Shown here: positions 1 through 12,000 of the stretch, piece after piece
Layout: each line of letters opens with the position of its first letter
How positions within the stretch are numbered: the first letter of the stretch is position 1
Assembly: GCA_007258455.2 (NCBI GenBank)
Contig: VDFB02321266.1
Span: forward strand, 1-64,000
DNA length: 64,000 nt
Direction: 5' to 3'
Source: Sequoia sempervirens
Lineage: Eukaryota; Streptophyta; Pinopsida; Cupressales; Cupressaceae
Position numbers and translations under genes: made by a program
Notes under the pieces: generated by a model
The model's database searches: none
What the model saw: only the letters and a program-made list of their open reading frames with translations
What the model was told of the DNA's origin: nothing

Positions 1-7
1 GGAAAGG

Positions 8-439
8 ATGGAGCAGATCCTGAACAAGGTAGATCCAGATATAGAGTGGATCAAGGAAATCTGGACAGAATGCACTGAGTACCTTAAGCTGATGGCGGGT
101 TATGATATGCCCACAGTACAAATGGATGCCAAGAAGGTGAAGTCATACTTTGAGGAGAAGATGAAGAACGGGGCAGCTGGAGAAATCACCACGCAATTCC
201 TAAGTTTTGCCGCCTGTGCCTTCGATCGATCAGAGCTGTTCAGGGACCAGGGCTCGAAGTATGATGAAGATTGGAAGCGGCTGGAAGAAAACGCCAAGGA
301 ATGGAGCTATCAGGCGTTAAGATGCGAAGTCCTCGAGATAGACAAGCTCCAGGTCGTAATCCTCAAGTACATAGAGCATGCAGCCTCCGAGGAACAAGAA
401 GACAACCCTGCCAAGGAAGCAGACCTCCCTGAAGAGTAG
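8..439 (+). CDS. C-terminal part of an unrecognised retroelement-type protein
   Basis: The frame is open from the window edge through an ATG at 8 to a TAG at 437-439, so the true start may lie upstream. The 143 residues are strongly charged and look alpha-helical, with an acidic tail ending in DLPEE. I see no catalytic motif and do not recognise a named family. Immediately downstream come a purine-rich tract and a probable LTR with its own TATA box, so this is best read as the 3' end of an LTR-element ORF (gag-like or accessory). The frame has no stop, unlike most other elements in the window, so this copy may be fairly young. It could instead be a host gene tail next to an unrelated repeat. 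Element-protein inference: moderate confidence. Confidence 0.5.
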   Translation: MEQILNKVDPDIEWIKEIWTECTEYLKLMAGYDMPTVQMDAKKVKSYFEEKMKNGAAGEITTQFLSFAACAFDRSELFRDQGSKYDEDWKRLEENAKEWSYQALRCEVLEIDKLQVVILKYIEHAASEEQEDNPAKEADLPEE

Positions 440-526
440 CTACAGCCAAGAAAACAACAATTAGCTACAAGACGAAAGAGCAATAGTGTCATCCACTAGA
501 TGATGAAATAGGGAAGGGACAAAAGA

Positions 527-1522
527 TGTTTTTTAATTATAAATCTATTTGAGGGTAGGTGAAACCCTATTTTGTAATGAATCTTGGCCACACAATGGAA
601 ATAAATCTTGGCCATTCATTTAACTTTTGGAAAACTATAAATAAAGCACTCCCCTCATTTGCAAAAGTGAGAGTTGAGTTGTTGTAAAGACATGCTTCAA
701 AAATTTATAAGAAATAGCATTGACTTGGTGCATTTCCTTGTTTTCTCTCATGTCATTTGATTCACTTCTCCAATATTAGATGTTTAACTTAGATCTCTTT
801 GCTGTTTAGTTAGCTGTTTATTGCATTTGGGTAAATCTTAGGAATGCTGTTTGGTGTTTATGAAAATTCCTGCACTATTGATGATCCCTTAGTCCATACT
901 TTTTGCTGTTTGCTGAAGGTAGATAGCTGTGCAAAGTTAGGCTGGACTTGATTAAAGCTACCCCAAACACTTATCTTTAGTTCATACATGTATGTGGTGG
1001 ATGAAGGATAAAAAATCTGCAGCCCTTAGAAGATAGCACAATTTCCATGATACTGTGAAATCCCTGGTTAAGTGGGATATTGTTTTAAGGAATTGTCCAT
1101 TGTAGGAACTCCATTGTCACTATTCATTGCAAGTTTCAGACTTAGGAACTTTTCTTCCCCTTCGCTCTTTTTCCATTCTTTTTTGAAACTGAACAATACC
1201 AAGGTTCATTGCACATTATAAAGCCAAATCTAACAACTAGATGGAGTTTGAGACTGTTGTTTGAACCTACAGCCAACACATAACTGCTTTCATACTAAAA
1301 CTCCTTTTCGAAGATCTAACTTCATGCTTCGCATCCACACTTTGTATTTCTGTAAGGCCGCCTTGTGATTCCAGCAAATCACATCAAACTACTGAGGTAT
1401 CTAAGCAGCATCATGACGACATCAGAGACCTTGGGATAGTGTTACGTAATTCGATTGTGGGAGATTTTCTTTCAAGAGGTAGTGCACCTCACAGCACTTC
1501 TGTGTTGAAGTGCATAAAAACA
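527..1522 (+). mobile_element. Probable 3' LTR following the ORF at 8-439
   Basis: A purine-rich stretch (about 508-526, GGGAAGGGACAAAAGA) precedes TGTTTTT at 527. A matching AAAAACA lies at 1516-1522, giving TG...CA ends with a 7-bp terminal inverted repeat. A TATA-like box (TATAAATAA, 646-654) lies inside. The 5' LTR would be outside the window, so the pairing cannot be tested here. The 3' boundary rests only on the short inverted repeat. Confidence 0.42.
646..654 (+). promoter_or_regulatory. TATA box of the probable LTR
   Basis: TATAAATAA sits in otherwise non-coding sequence about 120 bases into the proposed LTR. It is typical of a U3 promoter; the transcription start is not determined. 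Confidence 0.4.
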
Positions 1523-2124
1523 CCATCAACACACCTTAACTTGGTCAAAACTTCATGAAATTCAATTTTTTCTTTTTTAATCCTATATTATGTGAAGCAT
1601 AGAATGTGGCGTATGTTTTGGATTCAAAAATGTGATGTTTGAAGATATAGATGTTTTTCAATCGACCTATCAATCGGGACTTTAAGTAGTAATTTGAATA
1701 GAAAATAAATAATAATTAATTATTAAATTCAAAGTAAGAATAATTTATATTGGTGGAAATCGAGAATCTCCTTTAAAACCTTTTTTGTTTCATCAATTTT
1801 GGGTAAAAATATAATAAATTCGAGTCCACATACCCATCATATTGCCACTTTTGGCCCATCATGATCCACATACCCTCATTGCATGGTTCAAGGAAGTGTT
1901 TATCTTGCTCTTCAATTTGGTGATATAAGGGATCTATAGTGTCAGAGATTGATTTAATTTAGTTTAAAAGGGATATAGCATTATGGAGATTATATTAGAC
2001 AAGTATTTTGGATTTTATTAAATTCATACTTGGAAAATGAAAATTTAAATACAACTAATGAATAAAAATTTATGGGGAATACTAAGAAAAAATCTTCAAT
2101 CCACTTATATATGCAAATAATTTA
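1523..2124. other. AT-rich stretch without a recognised gene
   Basis: No open frame or repeat that I can support. It may hold the decayed leader of the Copia relic that follows, but I could not recognise a clear PBS. Confidence 0.5.
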
Positions 2125-2830
2125 TTGGCTTGGAATGGTAGAGGTAATAAAGATAAGGCTATTATTAATCTTGTTCTTTTTGACTCTGAATTACATCACA
2201 TAAATTTGGAAAAATCAACAAGGGAAGTTTGGGATGATTTGAATATATTTTTTGGAGAAAAATAACTTAATGCAAATTTTTCCACAAAATTTCAATTATT
2301 CAAGTTCAAATGGAAGATGGAATCACAATGTCAAATCACATAAGTAATTTAAGGTCTCTCATTAGGAAACTAGCAGAATTCAAGACTCTAGTAGATGATG
2401 ATGATGCTAGAGCTATATTGTTAAATAGTTTTCTTTCAAAATATATAATAATGTTATTTTTAAACCTAATTAAATAACCTCTCAAAACATAGAAGATATG
2501 ATTTTAGCTCTTTTAGTACAAATGAAAAGAGAACAAATGCAGAAGATACAAAAGGCAATTTTTAACAAGAGAAAGCATCATACTTATGAAGCAATAATAA
2601 AAGGTCAAGTGCAAACAAAGGGGGAATTGCATGCTTCTATTCCAAGGAAAAGGGTCACATGGTATGGTCTTGTAGAATTTGAGCCAGTGACCTTCTTCAA
2701 AGAAAACTTAAAGGTCAATCAAATGAAGGTAACATAGTTTGTATTAAGGATGATGAGGAGGATACACTAGATAATGAGGATGAGAATCCACCAAATGATG
2801 TTTTTATAGATATTAATAAGAATGTATTAG
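2125..2830 (+). pseudogene. Decayed Copia-type gag
   Basis: Translating the plus strand across several frames gives a typical Ty1/Copia gag order. It starts near AWNGRGNKDKAIINL (2127 on), then LEKSTREVWDDLNIFFGEK, an FKMEDG-like core near 2305, and the segment IEDMILALLVQMKREQ (about 2490-2540). A degraded zinc knuckle lies near 2625-2665 (CFYSKEKGHMVWSC, where the second Cys of CX2CX4HX4C has become Ser). Several stops and frameshifts break it. An acidic linker follows (DDEEDTLDNEDENPP), as often lies between gag and protease in plant Copia elements. No reverse transcriptase or integrase follows, so most of pol has been deleted. The family call is secure; functional status is clearly dead. 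Confidence 0.72.
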
Positions 2831-3401
2831 TACTTTGAGCCCTCACACTGGAGGATGGAGGAATTTTCATCATCTCAACTCTACTTCTCACTTTGAGATA
2901 GTGCTCTACATGAGAAGTGTTTTTTCTTTCTTTCTTATTTTCCTTATTGATGCCAATGGATTTTAGGAATACATATATTGTGAAGTTTAATTTTTGGAAA
3001 CAAGTAAGGGATTTGGTGTTGAACACAATACAGATTGTTTTCCAATAGTTTTATAAGACTGTGATTGAGAATTATACCCTTACAACAGTCAAGATACAAA
3101 TTTATGAAACCCTATGTTTACAAAGCTCAATATGGATATCAAATAATTTGAGAATCAATGATTTGAGAGTTTCAGAAAATGGTACTCCAAGAACTTGAGA
3201 ATTCAACTTGAAAAGCTATACCTTTATGAGGGTTATGAGGCAATTTGATGGAGTTCCACTTGATTCAAGATTTTTTTCTTCAAAAGATATCATGAATTCA
3301 TATTTATATAATTATCATGCTTTGTTATCTAATCCTTAAGGGGGGGTCTTGGCAAGGTGAAGTTTTAGGTTTTGATGATTCATTTGCAATAATAATGTAA
3401 T

Positions 3402-3560
3402 AAGGGGGGAATGTTAACATATTACATTGTATAACTAGTAGCAACAAGGTGTATGCAGTTAAACTATTTCAACTACTTCCTCCTTGAAATTGCTTCTTTC
3501 TTCCTTTGTATAAATGAAATAATAATCATCAAATAATAATATAAAACTTTATGCTCTTCA
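3402..3560 (+). mobile_element. Polypurine tract and start of a Copia-type 3' LTR
   Basis: AAGGGGGGA (3402-3410) is followed by TGTTAACATATTACA at 3412, the classic PPT plus LTR-start arrangement. It lies about 600 bases downstream of the gag relic on the same strand. A CA end at 3560 is possible but not firmly supported. A second G-rich tract at about 3340 could be an older PPT. Confidence 0.5.
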
Positions 3561-5289
3561 CAAACTAGATGAATCAAATGTAACTTCTTCAAAATCAAAA
3601 TACCAACTTGAAGGTAATTATGACCTAATCAAAAGATCACTTATCAACCAAATTTTATTTTAAAGAGCCTAAAATCTTCTTCCAAATATACCAATAAGAC
3701 TATGATATCTTTGGAAGTTTGAGTGGTTAATTTCTAATTAATTTTTTTGAAGGATAAATATAAAACTAATATCATAGGCCACTAACATGAAAGAGAAAAA
3801 GTGGGAGGACACATAAAACTAGCCCAAAAATGAGACAAATAAATAGCATAAATAAAGAGTCAATTCCAAATATTCCACCATTGCCTCTAAAGACTATTAA
3901 AAAAATTGAAACTAAAAGAAAAGAGGAGGAAAAAATTCATCATTAACCTCATAGAGAACACATTTATAAGGGCCTAGAAATCCCCTCTTTCTAATATTAT
4001 CCTAGGTAAGGTATATATTTTGGTAAAGAAAGAATAGAAATAAATCAAAATTTCATATCCTTTTCAACTATGGAAAATATTCAAACCCATTCTTTTCCTA
4101 TTCTAATGATTTATATCTAGTGAAAAATAAATAAACCCCTTTAGGATCATAGCCCCAAGATATAACATTAGCCTCCTCTAGAGAACAATAAGGATGATTA
4201 GCTAAGATAGAAGATAAAGTAGCACAACACTCTAAATATCCCCCCATAGACCAATAATTTATGTCTTTCTAGTGAAAAATACAAGAATCCCTGACCAAAT
4301 GACAAGCCATAAAATAGAAAAAATTAGACTAACCAACATCCAAAAATAACTTACTCAAAGGGTGGAGAATCTAGGGAAGGAAACAAAATTGGGGGGTTAA
4401 TATTCCAAAATCAATCCAAAAAGAGCTTGATCACTAGATTTAACAATCTAGAAAAGGCCCCATGCTTAACAAGAAACGAAACCTTCTTAATGGTATTGTA
4501 GACCACAAAGCCTTTCTCAAGTAGATCAATTCTCAAAGCCACTTCAACAACACCCTGACTTAAATATATGTAACTAATAATTTTATGACAAGGTTCATTT
4601 TTTTGTACAATTTCTAATAAATTTTAGTAGTTATATATATTGATTATTAATTAATTATTTTCTACTCAACCAAGACCACCACTTCACTTTGGCTGAAAAA
4701 ACCTATCTCAACTAATAAGACTTCATTTTTTAGTGTTTGAATTATTTTCCCATAGAAATTCTTAGAAAGATAATCTAACTCATTTAGATATATTTTAGGA
4801 GTTGAAAGCACCAAAATTTTATAAAATAGAAGAGATTTAAAACTATACTTTAAAAGTGTAAGATGGCACACATAGGATAACCAATGAAAATTCTAGTAAT
4901 TGACCTACATCTTGAGTTAATAAAGAACCATTTTCCACTTAAAATGGTTAGGAGGGTTAATTAATAGTGAAATACTAAGATAATCCAATGAAATTTCTAT
5001 TATTTTGAATCTCAAAGTAAAATTAATTATCTATTGAATGGAAAATGAGTATTATTATTAATAATGACCCCATTCTATGTAATGTAAAATGCATTGAGCT
5101 TAGTTTACATTTCAATGGTTCATAAATGCCTCCATATCTTCACTTTTATTTAAGTCAAAAAAATTTTAAAATACACGTATAATATTATTCATGTAGCTAA
5201 GGTAAAAATCTAGGCTAGCATAAAACAAAATGCATAAAATAAACCCTAGCTAAACAATGAAACACAAAGGAGGAAAATAGCATAAAAGA
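3561..5289. other. AT-rich intergenic sequence, no gene recognised
   Basis: Both strands are full of stops. The longest open stretches (about 70 codons) show no family motif. Probably old repeat debris. Confidence 0.5.
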
Positions 5290-5536
5290 AAGGAATAATT
5301 TCACCAAGCAGCCTTCATGCCCTCCATGATTAACCTTCATTGCCTCTCTCCATTTGATGTAAAATGATGTTTCCCTCAGATTTTAAGGAGCAATAAGACC
5401 TATCACAAAAACCTAAGCAAATATTGAAGGATTTCTGCTCAACAATTGCAAGTATAAAAGATGTGCAAGCATAAAGTCTGAAGCATGAAGTTAAGAAGTC
5501 AAGAGATTAAGAGATATCCAAATGAGGTTGAAATTG

Positions 5537-5547
5537 CCTTTTTATAG
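5537..5547 (-). promoter_or_regulatory. TATA box in the LTR-like block
   Basis: CTATAAAAAGG on the minus strand, downstream of the hairpin array in transcription order. This position fits an LTR promoter. Confidence 0.4.
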
Positions 5548-5755
5548 AAAAGTCAATTTTGGATAAATGGCCAAGATTGTTCAAAAGTTTGTCAAACCCT
5601 AAGATCAAAGGCTTAAATTGCATATGACAACTAGCAATTAGGGTTAAGGAAAATTTTGGAATGAAGGGTTGAGATTTGATTTTAGGAAAATCAAACCAAA
5701 GGTCAAGAATGCATGTGACAAGAGGATGTTGGGCACATAAAAATAGACTGTTGGA

Positions 5756-6231
5756 AAATCAAATAATAATTTAAAATTATTTGATTTAAAAGGTTGAGTT
5801 GACCTTTTGAATTAAAGATTGATTTAATTCAAAAGTGGTGGGGTCATGTGACAGTAAATAATTATTTCAAATTATTTACTTGGTGGGAAAATAGAAAGTG
5901 AGAGAATTTAAATAAATGACTTTATTTAAAATTAGAAGAAAATTCATGGTGGACAATAATTAAATAAATTATAGAAATTTATTTAATTATAAGAAGGCAT
6001 AAGGAATTAATGACGTATTTATATAAATAAATAAAGTTTATTTATTTAAATAAGCAGGAGGAAATTGTAGACAAATAATAATTAAATAAATTTAGGAATT
6101 GATTTAATTATAGAGAGACATAAGAAATTAGCGACATATTTAAATGAAATAAATGTAATTTATTTATTTAAATAGTTAGGAGGAATAAAAGATATGAATT
6201 AATTAAATAATTGAGAATTATTTAATTAATT
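5756..6231. repeat. Array of nine AT-rich hairpins
   Basis: Consecutive short inverted repeats are spaced roughly 40-70 bases apart. Arms: 5756-5767/5776-5787; 5804-5816/5823-5835 (13 bp perfect); 5854-5863/5870-5879; 5907-5916/5921-5930; 5956-5969/5977-5990 (14 bp perfect); about 6017-6053; about 6078-6112; about 6136-6174; 6197-6212/6216-6231 (16 bp perfect, 3-nt loop). The part from 5951 is also a tandem repeat of about 118 bp, each unit having two different hairpins and an AGGAGGAA spacer. Confidence 0.8.
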
Positions 6232-6787
6232 GTTGAATTTGGACTAGAGGACATAATTTAAATATTTTAATAATGTTAAGAAGAAATGTGGAGAAAAATA
6301 AAGTTTGCAAGCCTAGGTCAATTTTACGTGTCTATAATTCCTACAAGTTATTAAAAAATTGGATTAATTGTTACACTTTCAACAAATCAATTTCATTTTC
6401 TAATAGTTTTTGTTATGTTAGAATTTTCTATGCTTGTTTTCATAGCACAACGAAACACTTTTTAACAAATTGGTTGGAATTGGATTCTAATATGAAATAA
6501 ATACATCACTATCTCTAGTAAAGATAGATTAGCAAAAAACAATTATAATAATTTTTACAATAATTCAAATGATCATTATCAAATGTTTAGGCAAAAATAT
6601 TATGAATATTTAATCCTAATGATGAATCATGATGTATGAACTTAAATGTCAATTTTCAAAACATTTCAACACAATTTAACTTAGACAAATTGTAAGAAAC
6701 TATTATGAATTATGTAAATGTCATACTTTTTATTATCAATAACTTGTCAAAAGCACTTATTATTAATTTCTATGTATTAATTACAAT

Positions 6788-6964
6788 AATAGTTATTTGA
6801 AACCAAAGAATTAGGTGTCGGTCCTACTGCGGGGTGCTGGTTGATTTTTTACCCCTACTATTTTGTTGTGTTTGTTTTGGTGGCCTTTAGGCCTTGTTCC
6901 ACTTTTTTATTGGATTCAGTGGTCCTTTCCCCTGCTTCTATTACTCAAAATAGTTATTTGAAAC
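6788..6964. mobile_element. Short retroposon bounded by a 16-bp target-site duplication
   Basis: AATAGTTATTTGAAAC occurs at 6788-6803 and again at 6949-6964. The 145 bases between (6804-6948) are visibly richer in G and C than the surroundings and include GGTGTCGGTCCTACTGC and TTGGTGGCCTTTAGGCC. A long direct duplication of this kind is typical of target-primed reverse transcription, so this is probably a heavily 5'-truncated LINE end or a small SINE. There is no clear poly-A tail, so the orientation is open. Confidence 0.65.
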
Positions 6965-7571
6965 TAGCCAAATTATCTTAATAAAATTATTTTTTTAAAT
7001 ACATACATATCTTAATTAAATAATTTGGTTCCTCCAACATTATTAGTTATATCATATTCAAATGATAATAACAAATATATAACATATAACACTTTTTTCT
7101 TAGTTAGTACCATTGATATAAATGAGAGTAATATCTTGATGGAATTTTTTTTAATATGTTTAGGTTCAATATGATAGAACCATTCTATTTTTTATATTAA
7201 AAAAAAATCATCTGAATTGTGACATCAACTTTCAATTGAACTTAGAAGTAGTTATTTATAGTTAATGTTTGTAAATGAAATAATTACACCGAAGGCATCC
7301 CCACACTGAGTTTTCCCAACCCCTTTCAATGCCAAATGGTGTAGATTGCAATGCACTATGATCTAACAAATCTCAGTCATTCATCATTTTACTCTTGTCA
7401 CCTTTTGCATTGTCATGCATTTACTCTAGTGGTTGATTCACCACCCTTGTTGTTGCATTTACTTTTGATGGGAGTTGGTGCAAAAAATCTCCTTATTGAA
7501 TCATTTACTTTATTGTGGATAGGAGTTGTTTTAAAAAATATTTGCTTTGCAATACAAGCTCTAAAGATTTT
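6965..7571. other. AT-rich stretch without a recognised gene
   Basis: No supported feature. The open frame at 7351-7629 overlaps the eL36 copy in the wrong frame and is not a gene. Confidence 0.5.
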
Positions 7572-7966
7572 CCTCCCTCAAATAGTTGACAAAGCTTGTT
7601 CATGGGAACTAACAGAGGGCATGTTGTAACCAGGAGGGAGTTGGCACATCGTCCCTCCACTAATAAAGAAGTAAGCAATCAACAAGGCCTTAGGTCTCTC
7701 GTACCCTTGGAGAGTTTTCTTAAATCTAATTTGAATTGAATGGCTTGTGTTTGCAAAAGAGAAGCAAGAGGATAGTTTTTATGAGAAACTTGATATGTGA
7801 AGTAGCAGGTTTCGCCCCATACAAAAAGAGAATAATAGAGTTGATGAAGGTTGGGAAGGATAAAAGGGATCTCAAGGTGGACAAGAAGAAGCTTGGTACC
7901 CACAAGCATGCTAAGAAGAAGCGTGAGGAGATGTCCAATGTTCTTCGCAAGATGAGGTACATTTAA
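7572..7966 (+). pseudogene. RPL36: Ribosomal protein eL36 pseudogene, intron retained
   Basis: eL36 is a small basic protein of the cytosolic 60S subunit. Two exon-like parts match its known order. Exon 1 (7572-7670, 33 codons) carries the N-terminal region including RGHVVTRRELAHRPS. It ends at a GTAAGC donor. An 89-bp intron (7671-7759) follows. Exon 2 (7760 on) continues in phase with [42 protein letters not shown] and VLRKMR. A GT directly after KMR may mark the next donor, but the usual lysine-rich last exon is not seen downstream. The initiator ATG is missing and exon 1 has an in-frame TGA. Several normally basic or conserved residues are changed (Arg to Cys in LICEV, Arg to His in THKHAK). 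Keeping an intron argues for a DNA-level duplicate rather than a processed copy. Family call very secure; pseudogene status likely. Confidence 0.85.
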
Positions 7967-8670
7967 CTTATATAGCCTAACAGTCATTTTTTCATCAATT
8001 TCTTGGGTGTACGATGTTCATGAGATGTAATAAGATTTGGCATCTAGGTTATGCTACCCCTTATGCATGCATCTTGTGTGACTATTTTTATATGTTATAG
8101 ACAAATCCTATTGATTTGCTTCTATTAACTGACTAGAAATTGTCCTCACCTATATGCCTGCATATCCTGGTACATATCACCTTATGGGGCTAAACAAAAT
8201 ATGCTTACAAAAAATTTACTATAGATATGCATTCCATGTAAGGTGAGCTTCAATAGTTATGCAGAGGGTTTGAGTTTCAAAACAAGGGATTTGATGCTTG
8301 ATAGAGACAGAAGCATAATATCAATCTATCAAATGCACAAAGGGTTTGAAGACCAGATTTCCATCTGCCTATGTTGTACTAATGATAAGCATCCATCCAT
8401 GCCTCTACTATTGATAGATTATAGCTTTCCTTTTCTCTTCTCCTCTGGATTCCCCTCCAAGAATATTTTTAATAAAGGCTTAAAAACTCGGTTTTATTTT
8501 AAAGATTTCATGGAAAAAAACAATCTTTAGGTAAGTTGCCAAGATTTGGAATAGCAAGACCATGTATGGTGGTCCCATTGATCTCAATTGTTTATGCTCT
8601 ACTTCTAGAGAGTAGAATTTTAAAACATGGAGCTAGCCATTTGCCTGCTTCGCCATTGACCTATATGGTG
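7967..8670. other. No gene recognised downstream of the eL36 copy
   Basis: I looked here for the missing terminal eL36 exon (a short Lys-rich end) and did not find it. The open frame 8243-8530 has no recognisable motif. Confidence 0.45.
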
Positions 8671-9048
8671 ACATGGACATCTTAAATGTTCAGTTACTTT
8701 TTTACTTTAGCAATTTTAAAGGCTTATCATTGAATCTTTTCCAGTAGAAGGTAGGGTTGGAGAGGTGGGTTTTAGTGAACTATGAAAGTGATTTTGGATT
8801 GAAATTCAATGAATAAATATTCTCATTGTTTATATTCTCATAGTTTTCTAGACGTGGTGTCATGGACATCTTAAATGTTCAATTACTTTTTTACTTTAGC
8901 AATTTTAAAGGCTTATCATTGAATCTTGTCCAGCAGAAGGTAGAGTTGGAGAATTGGGTTTTAGTGAACTATGAAAGTGATTTTGGATTGAAATTCAATG
9001 AATAAATATTCTCATTGTTTAGATTCTCACAATTTTCTCACAGTATAT
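8671..9048. repeat. Tandem duplication, unit 189 bp
   Basis: The segment starting CATGGACATCTTAAATGTTC at 8672 is repeated from 8861 with only scattered substitutions. Both copies end in the same AATAAATATTCTCATTGTTT stretch. Confidence 0.9.
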
Positions 9049-12000
9049 ACCATAAGATTACAGATTTTCTTTTTTAATTTCTTTTCAAGTAGAATATCAT
9101 TGGTGGAAATAACTACCAATTTGTAAGTTTCTAGATAATAGATTCAATTTTGATATGTTGATATTGGAAAATAATTTTTTTGAAAATGGTAAAAAATATA
9201 GTCAACTGGCAAAAAAAACCATAAACTTTTTCCATGTTTTATCTCTTTTCCTTTTAATTTTTACATCTATTTCCATAAAATTCAGATTGACAAATAGCAT
9301 TTTCCCATAGTGTATTGTTTTTATAGTTGTCATCTTTTTTTGTTTCTTTTTTTACATCTATTTGCATAAAATTTAGATCTGTAGATAGCCATAGAGTTCA
9401 CTCACAATGTATTATGATGTCAAAAGTTCTTTAGCCTCAGTCAAGATCTATATGATATATTACTGCATGAGAATCCATGCTTTATGTGTTTATGGATTTT
9501 CATACTAGAACTCGTTGGTACCTAGTCTATAGTTATCTGAATGCTTTTTGCTAATAAATTAACATATATGCATTTGAATGAAAAAATTCTTGAAGGAATT
9601 TGCAAATTCTGACCAGTTGATAATTATTGGATTGCAAATCCAGGTTCTTTGAGTACTCCGTACATTTTATTATTTCCAATATTAGCTAATCATTTAGATT
9701 TTAACATATTTTGAAGAGTATGTAAGAGTTGATTGAAGGGTTAAGGTTTCTTTCAATTTACATGGTAAGTTCAAGAAGTGAATGCATATTTAGCAAAAAC
9801 ATTAAAAGGAACATATGCTCAATTCTAAAAATTTATAGGTGGTTCAGACACTATTATGGAAAATCTCAAATTTGTATAGAAATTTCTCTCTTTGGTTTTC
9901 GTACTTGCACTTAGGTACTTATCTTCCCATGACTTAAATTTCTTCTAGGAAAATCATTTTGATATTTGTAGTGATCTAGTGTACTATTGTGTGATCAAAG
10001 CCTTAATTTTTATACACTACTATGCATAGGGGTTTGAAGCTATGTAGAAATGGTGGAAGCTGCAAATGGGGGCTCAAAACCCTCAAAATCTTGTGGCAGC
10101 AGCTATGAAATAAATGTAGAAAGCTTCAGAAAAGAGTGCAAAGTCACCTAAAGATTCTACAGAAATCGTGTCTTTGTGTCAATGATGCTAATGGGAAAAG
10201 TGTGCAAAGTTTACAAGAACAATATCACCAAGGCCACTCCTATGGATTCCAACCTGCAGAGACATAAGCAAATAATTATTTTAGAGTAAAAAAAATCTTA
10301 TGAAAATTTGAAGTGGTCATTTACATATGCTGGAAATAAGCTCATAATTAAAGCAAGGCAACTAACTTACCTAAATATTTTGCAAAAAAACTCAAAGAAC
10401 TAGCTTGTTCTTTCGCACTCTCCACCAAAGAATCCTGTAGCAAACAAAAATGAGTTGTCTTAAGACATCAAAAACAAGAGATCTACTTACTCTTATGCAA
10501 TGTTAAAGGATAGATGAATTTGCAATCTACATTAATAATTGAATTCTAGAAATAGAAGTAAATAACTCATACTTGAGCAGTTATAACTTATGCAATGGTA
10601 TTCTTACTTCCAGTTGTACAAGTTGTCCAACAATCAAAAGTTCGTCTAATATATAATAGGCCTAACAACAGTTTCAAAACATATAATCTACACATCCTAA
10701 ATTATATGTAAGTTTTAACATTAGATCCTAACTGTAGCTTCCCAATTATAGGCATGCAAAAAATTATGGATTTTCAAGATGGAGGATTGTTGAAAAAGGA
10801 TTTTGTAAATTTGCCAAGTTGTATTGAAGTTTAACTTCTAAAGAATTTTTGTAACATGTATAATTATCAACATACATCATAACGGTTGAAATTGGTTGAA
10901 TGTATATTATTGGATGTTTGAAATGCATTGGGTAGTTGTACTTAGGGTTTTTTGAAGTGAAATATCATAAGTTTCGAAGACTCTCATAGCAGCAAAGGTA
11001 TGGAAAGCAATTTGTGAATATTTGAATGTTGTTATAGAGCTTATAGGTGTACAAATTCTTTTTTCAAGCCTAAAGGCTGGAATATTTTATAATATTGTTT
11101 TAGAAATATGAGACTGTGTTGACATTTCAACTTAAGTTTTACTCAGAAGAAGTTTCTCTTGGGTTAACTTGTCATCTTTCATGGTGTTGAGTACTCTCTT
11201 AGAATAAAAATTTAATTTGTTGTTGATGGCAAATCACATATGCCTGGAATGGCACTCCACTAGTTCTATGGAGAAAATAATTAACGCGAAGGAACTTGTT
11301 AAGGAGGAGATAAAAGTAAATAGACCAAAAAGGATATCATGCAGTGATTTCTAATTATTTATGAAGGGAATTGATCTTTATAGCTAGTATGAGTTAGCTA
11401 TATATTATGGGTTTAATAATATTTTTCATTTTGATCTCAGGTATGGGTTTGAAAAAGAATATGCTTCAATATAGAAGAGTGTAAAGTGGCCTCTTGGATG
11501 GCCAATTGACAGATTTCCTACTCCTTAGGCAAGCATTCAAAAGGATTCATGTGAAAATTGTAAAAACTTATATATTCTCACCAACAATGGTTATGTTAAT
11601 TGTATGGGAACAATCTTAGTCAAGCTCCTCAATAGGAAAAATTGTGTTCACAACTAGAATTTCTTTTCTAAGTAGAGATCTTAAACCACTGTGGATTTGG
11701 AGCACATAAAACTTGGGGCCATGGAGTAGTCCAAGCACTTTGTATCTTGTTAATCTCTATCATGTGCATGTATTATGCAATCCCATCTTTTTTATATCAG
11801 AAATATCACACTAAGCCCATCTTGTAAATTACATTATAATTCACATTCACATTCAAATTTATATCAGGAATATCACTACAAAAAAAGGAATATATTTCAT
11901 TCTTAGGCTTTCACAGTGTCATTATAGTTGTGGTCATTTGGAGCCACACTTTTTCTCTACTCAATTAGAGGAATCTATGAAATGTTACATAAAGGTTCAT

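Larger units (their letters stand above)
5290..6252 (-). mobile_element. LTR-like block on the minus strand
   Basis: Read on the minus strand, the block begins TGTCCTCTAGTCC at 6252. It runs through an array of AT-rich hairpins, then a TATA box (CTATAAAAAGG, 5537-5547) and a GT-rich downstream part. This is the organisation of a plant U3-R-U5. No second copy lies in the window, so it would be a solo LTR or a fragment. The lower boundary near 5290 is approximate. Confidence 0.4.

Noticed and set aside
5756..6231. CRISPR-like array
   Set aside because: Spacing is superficially regular, but the repeats are different AT-rich palindromes without identical direct repeats; plant nuclear context.
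7351..7629. 92-codon plus-strand frame
   Set aside because: Overlaps exon 1 of the eL36 copy in another frame; the eL36 match explains the conservation there.
7679..7987. Minus-strand frames of 78-102 codons
   Set aside because: Antisense shadows of the eL36 exon.
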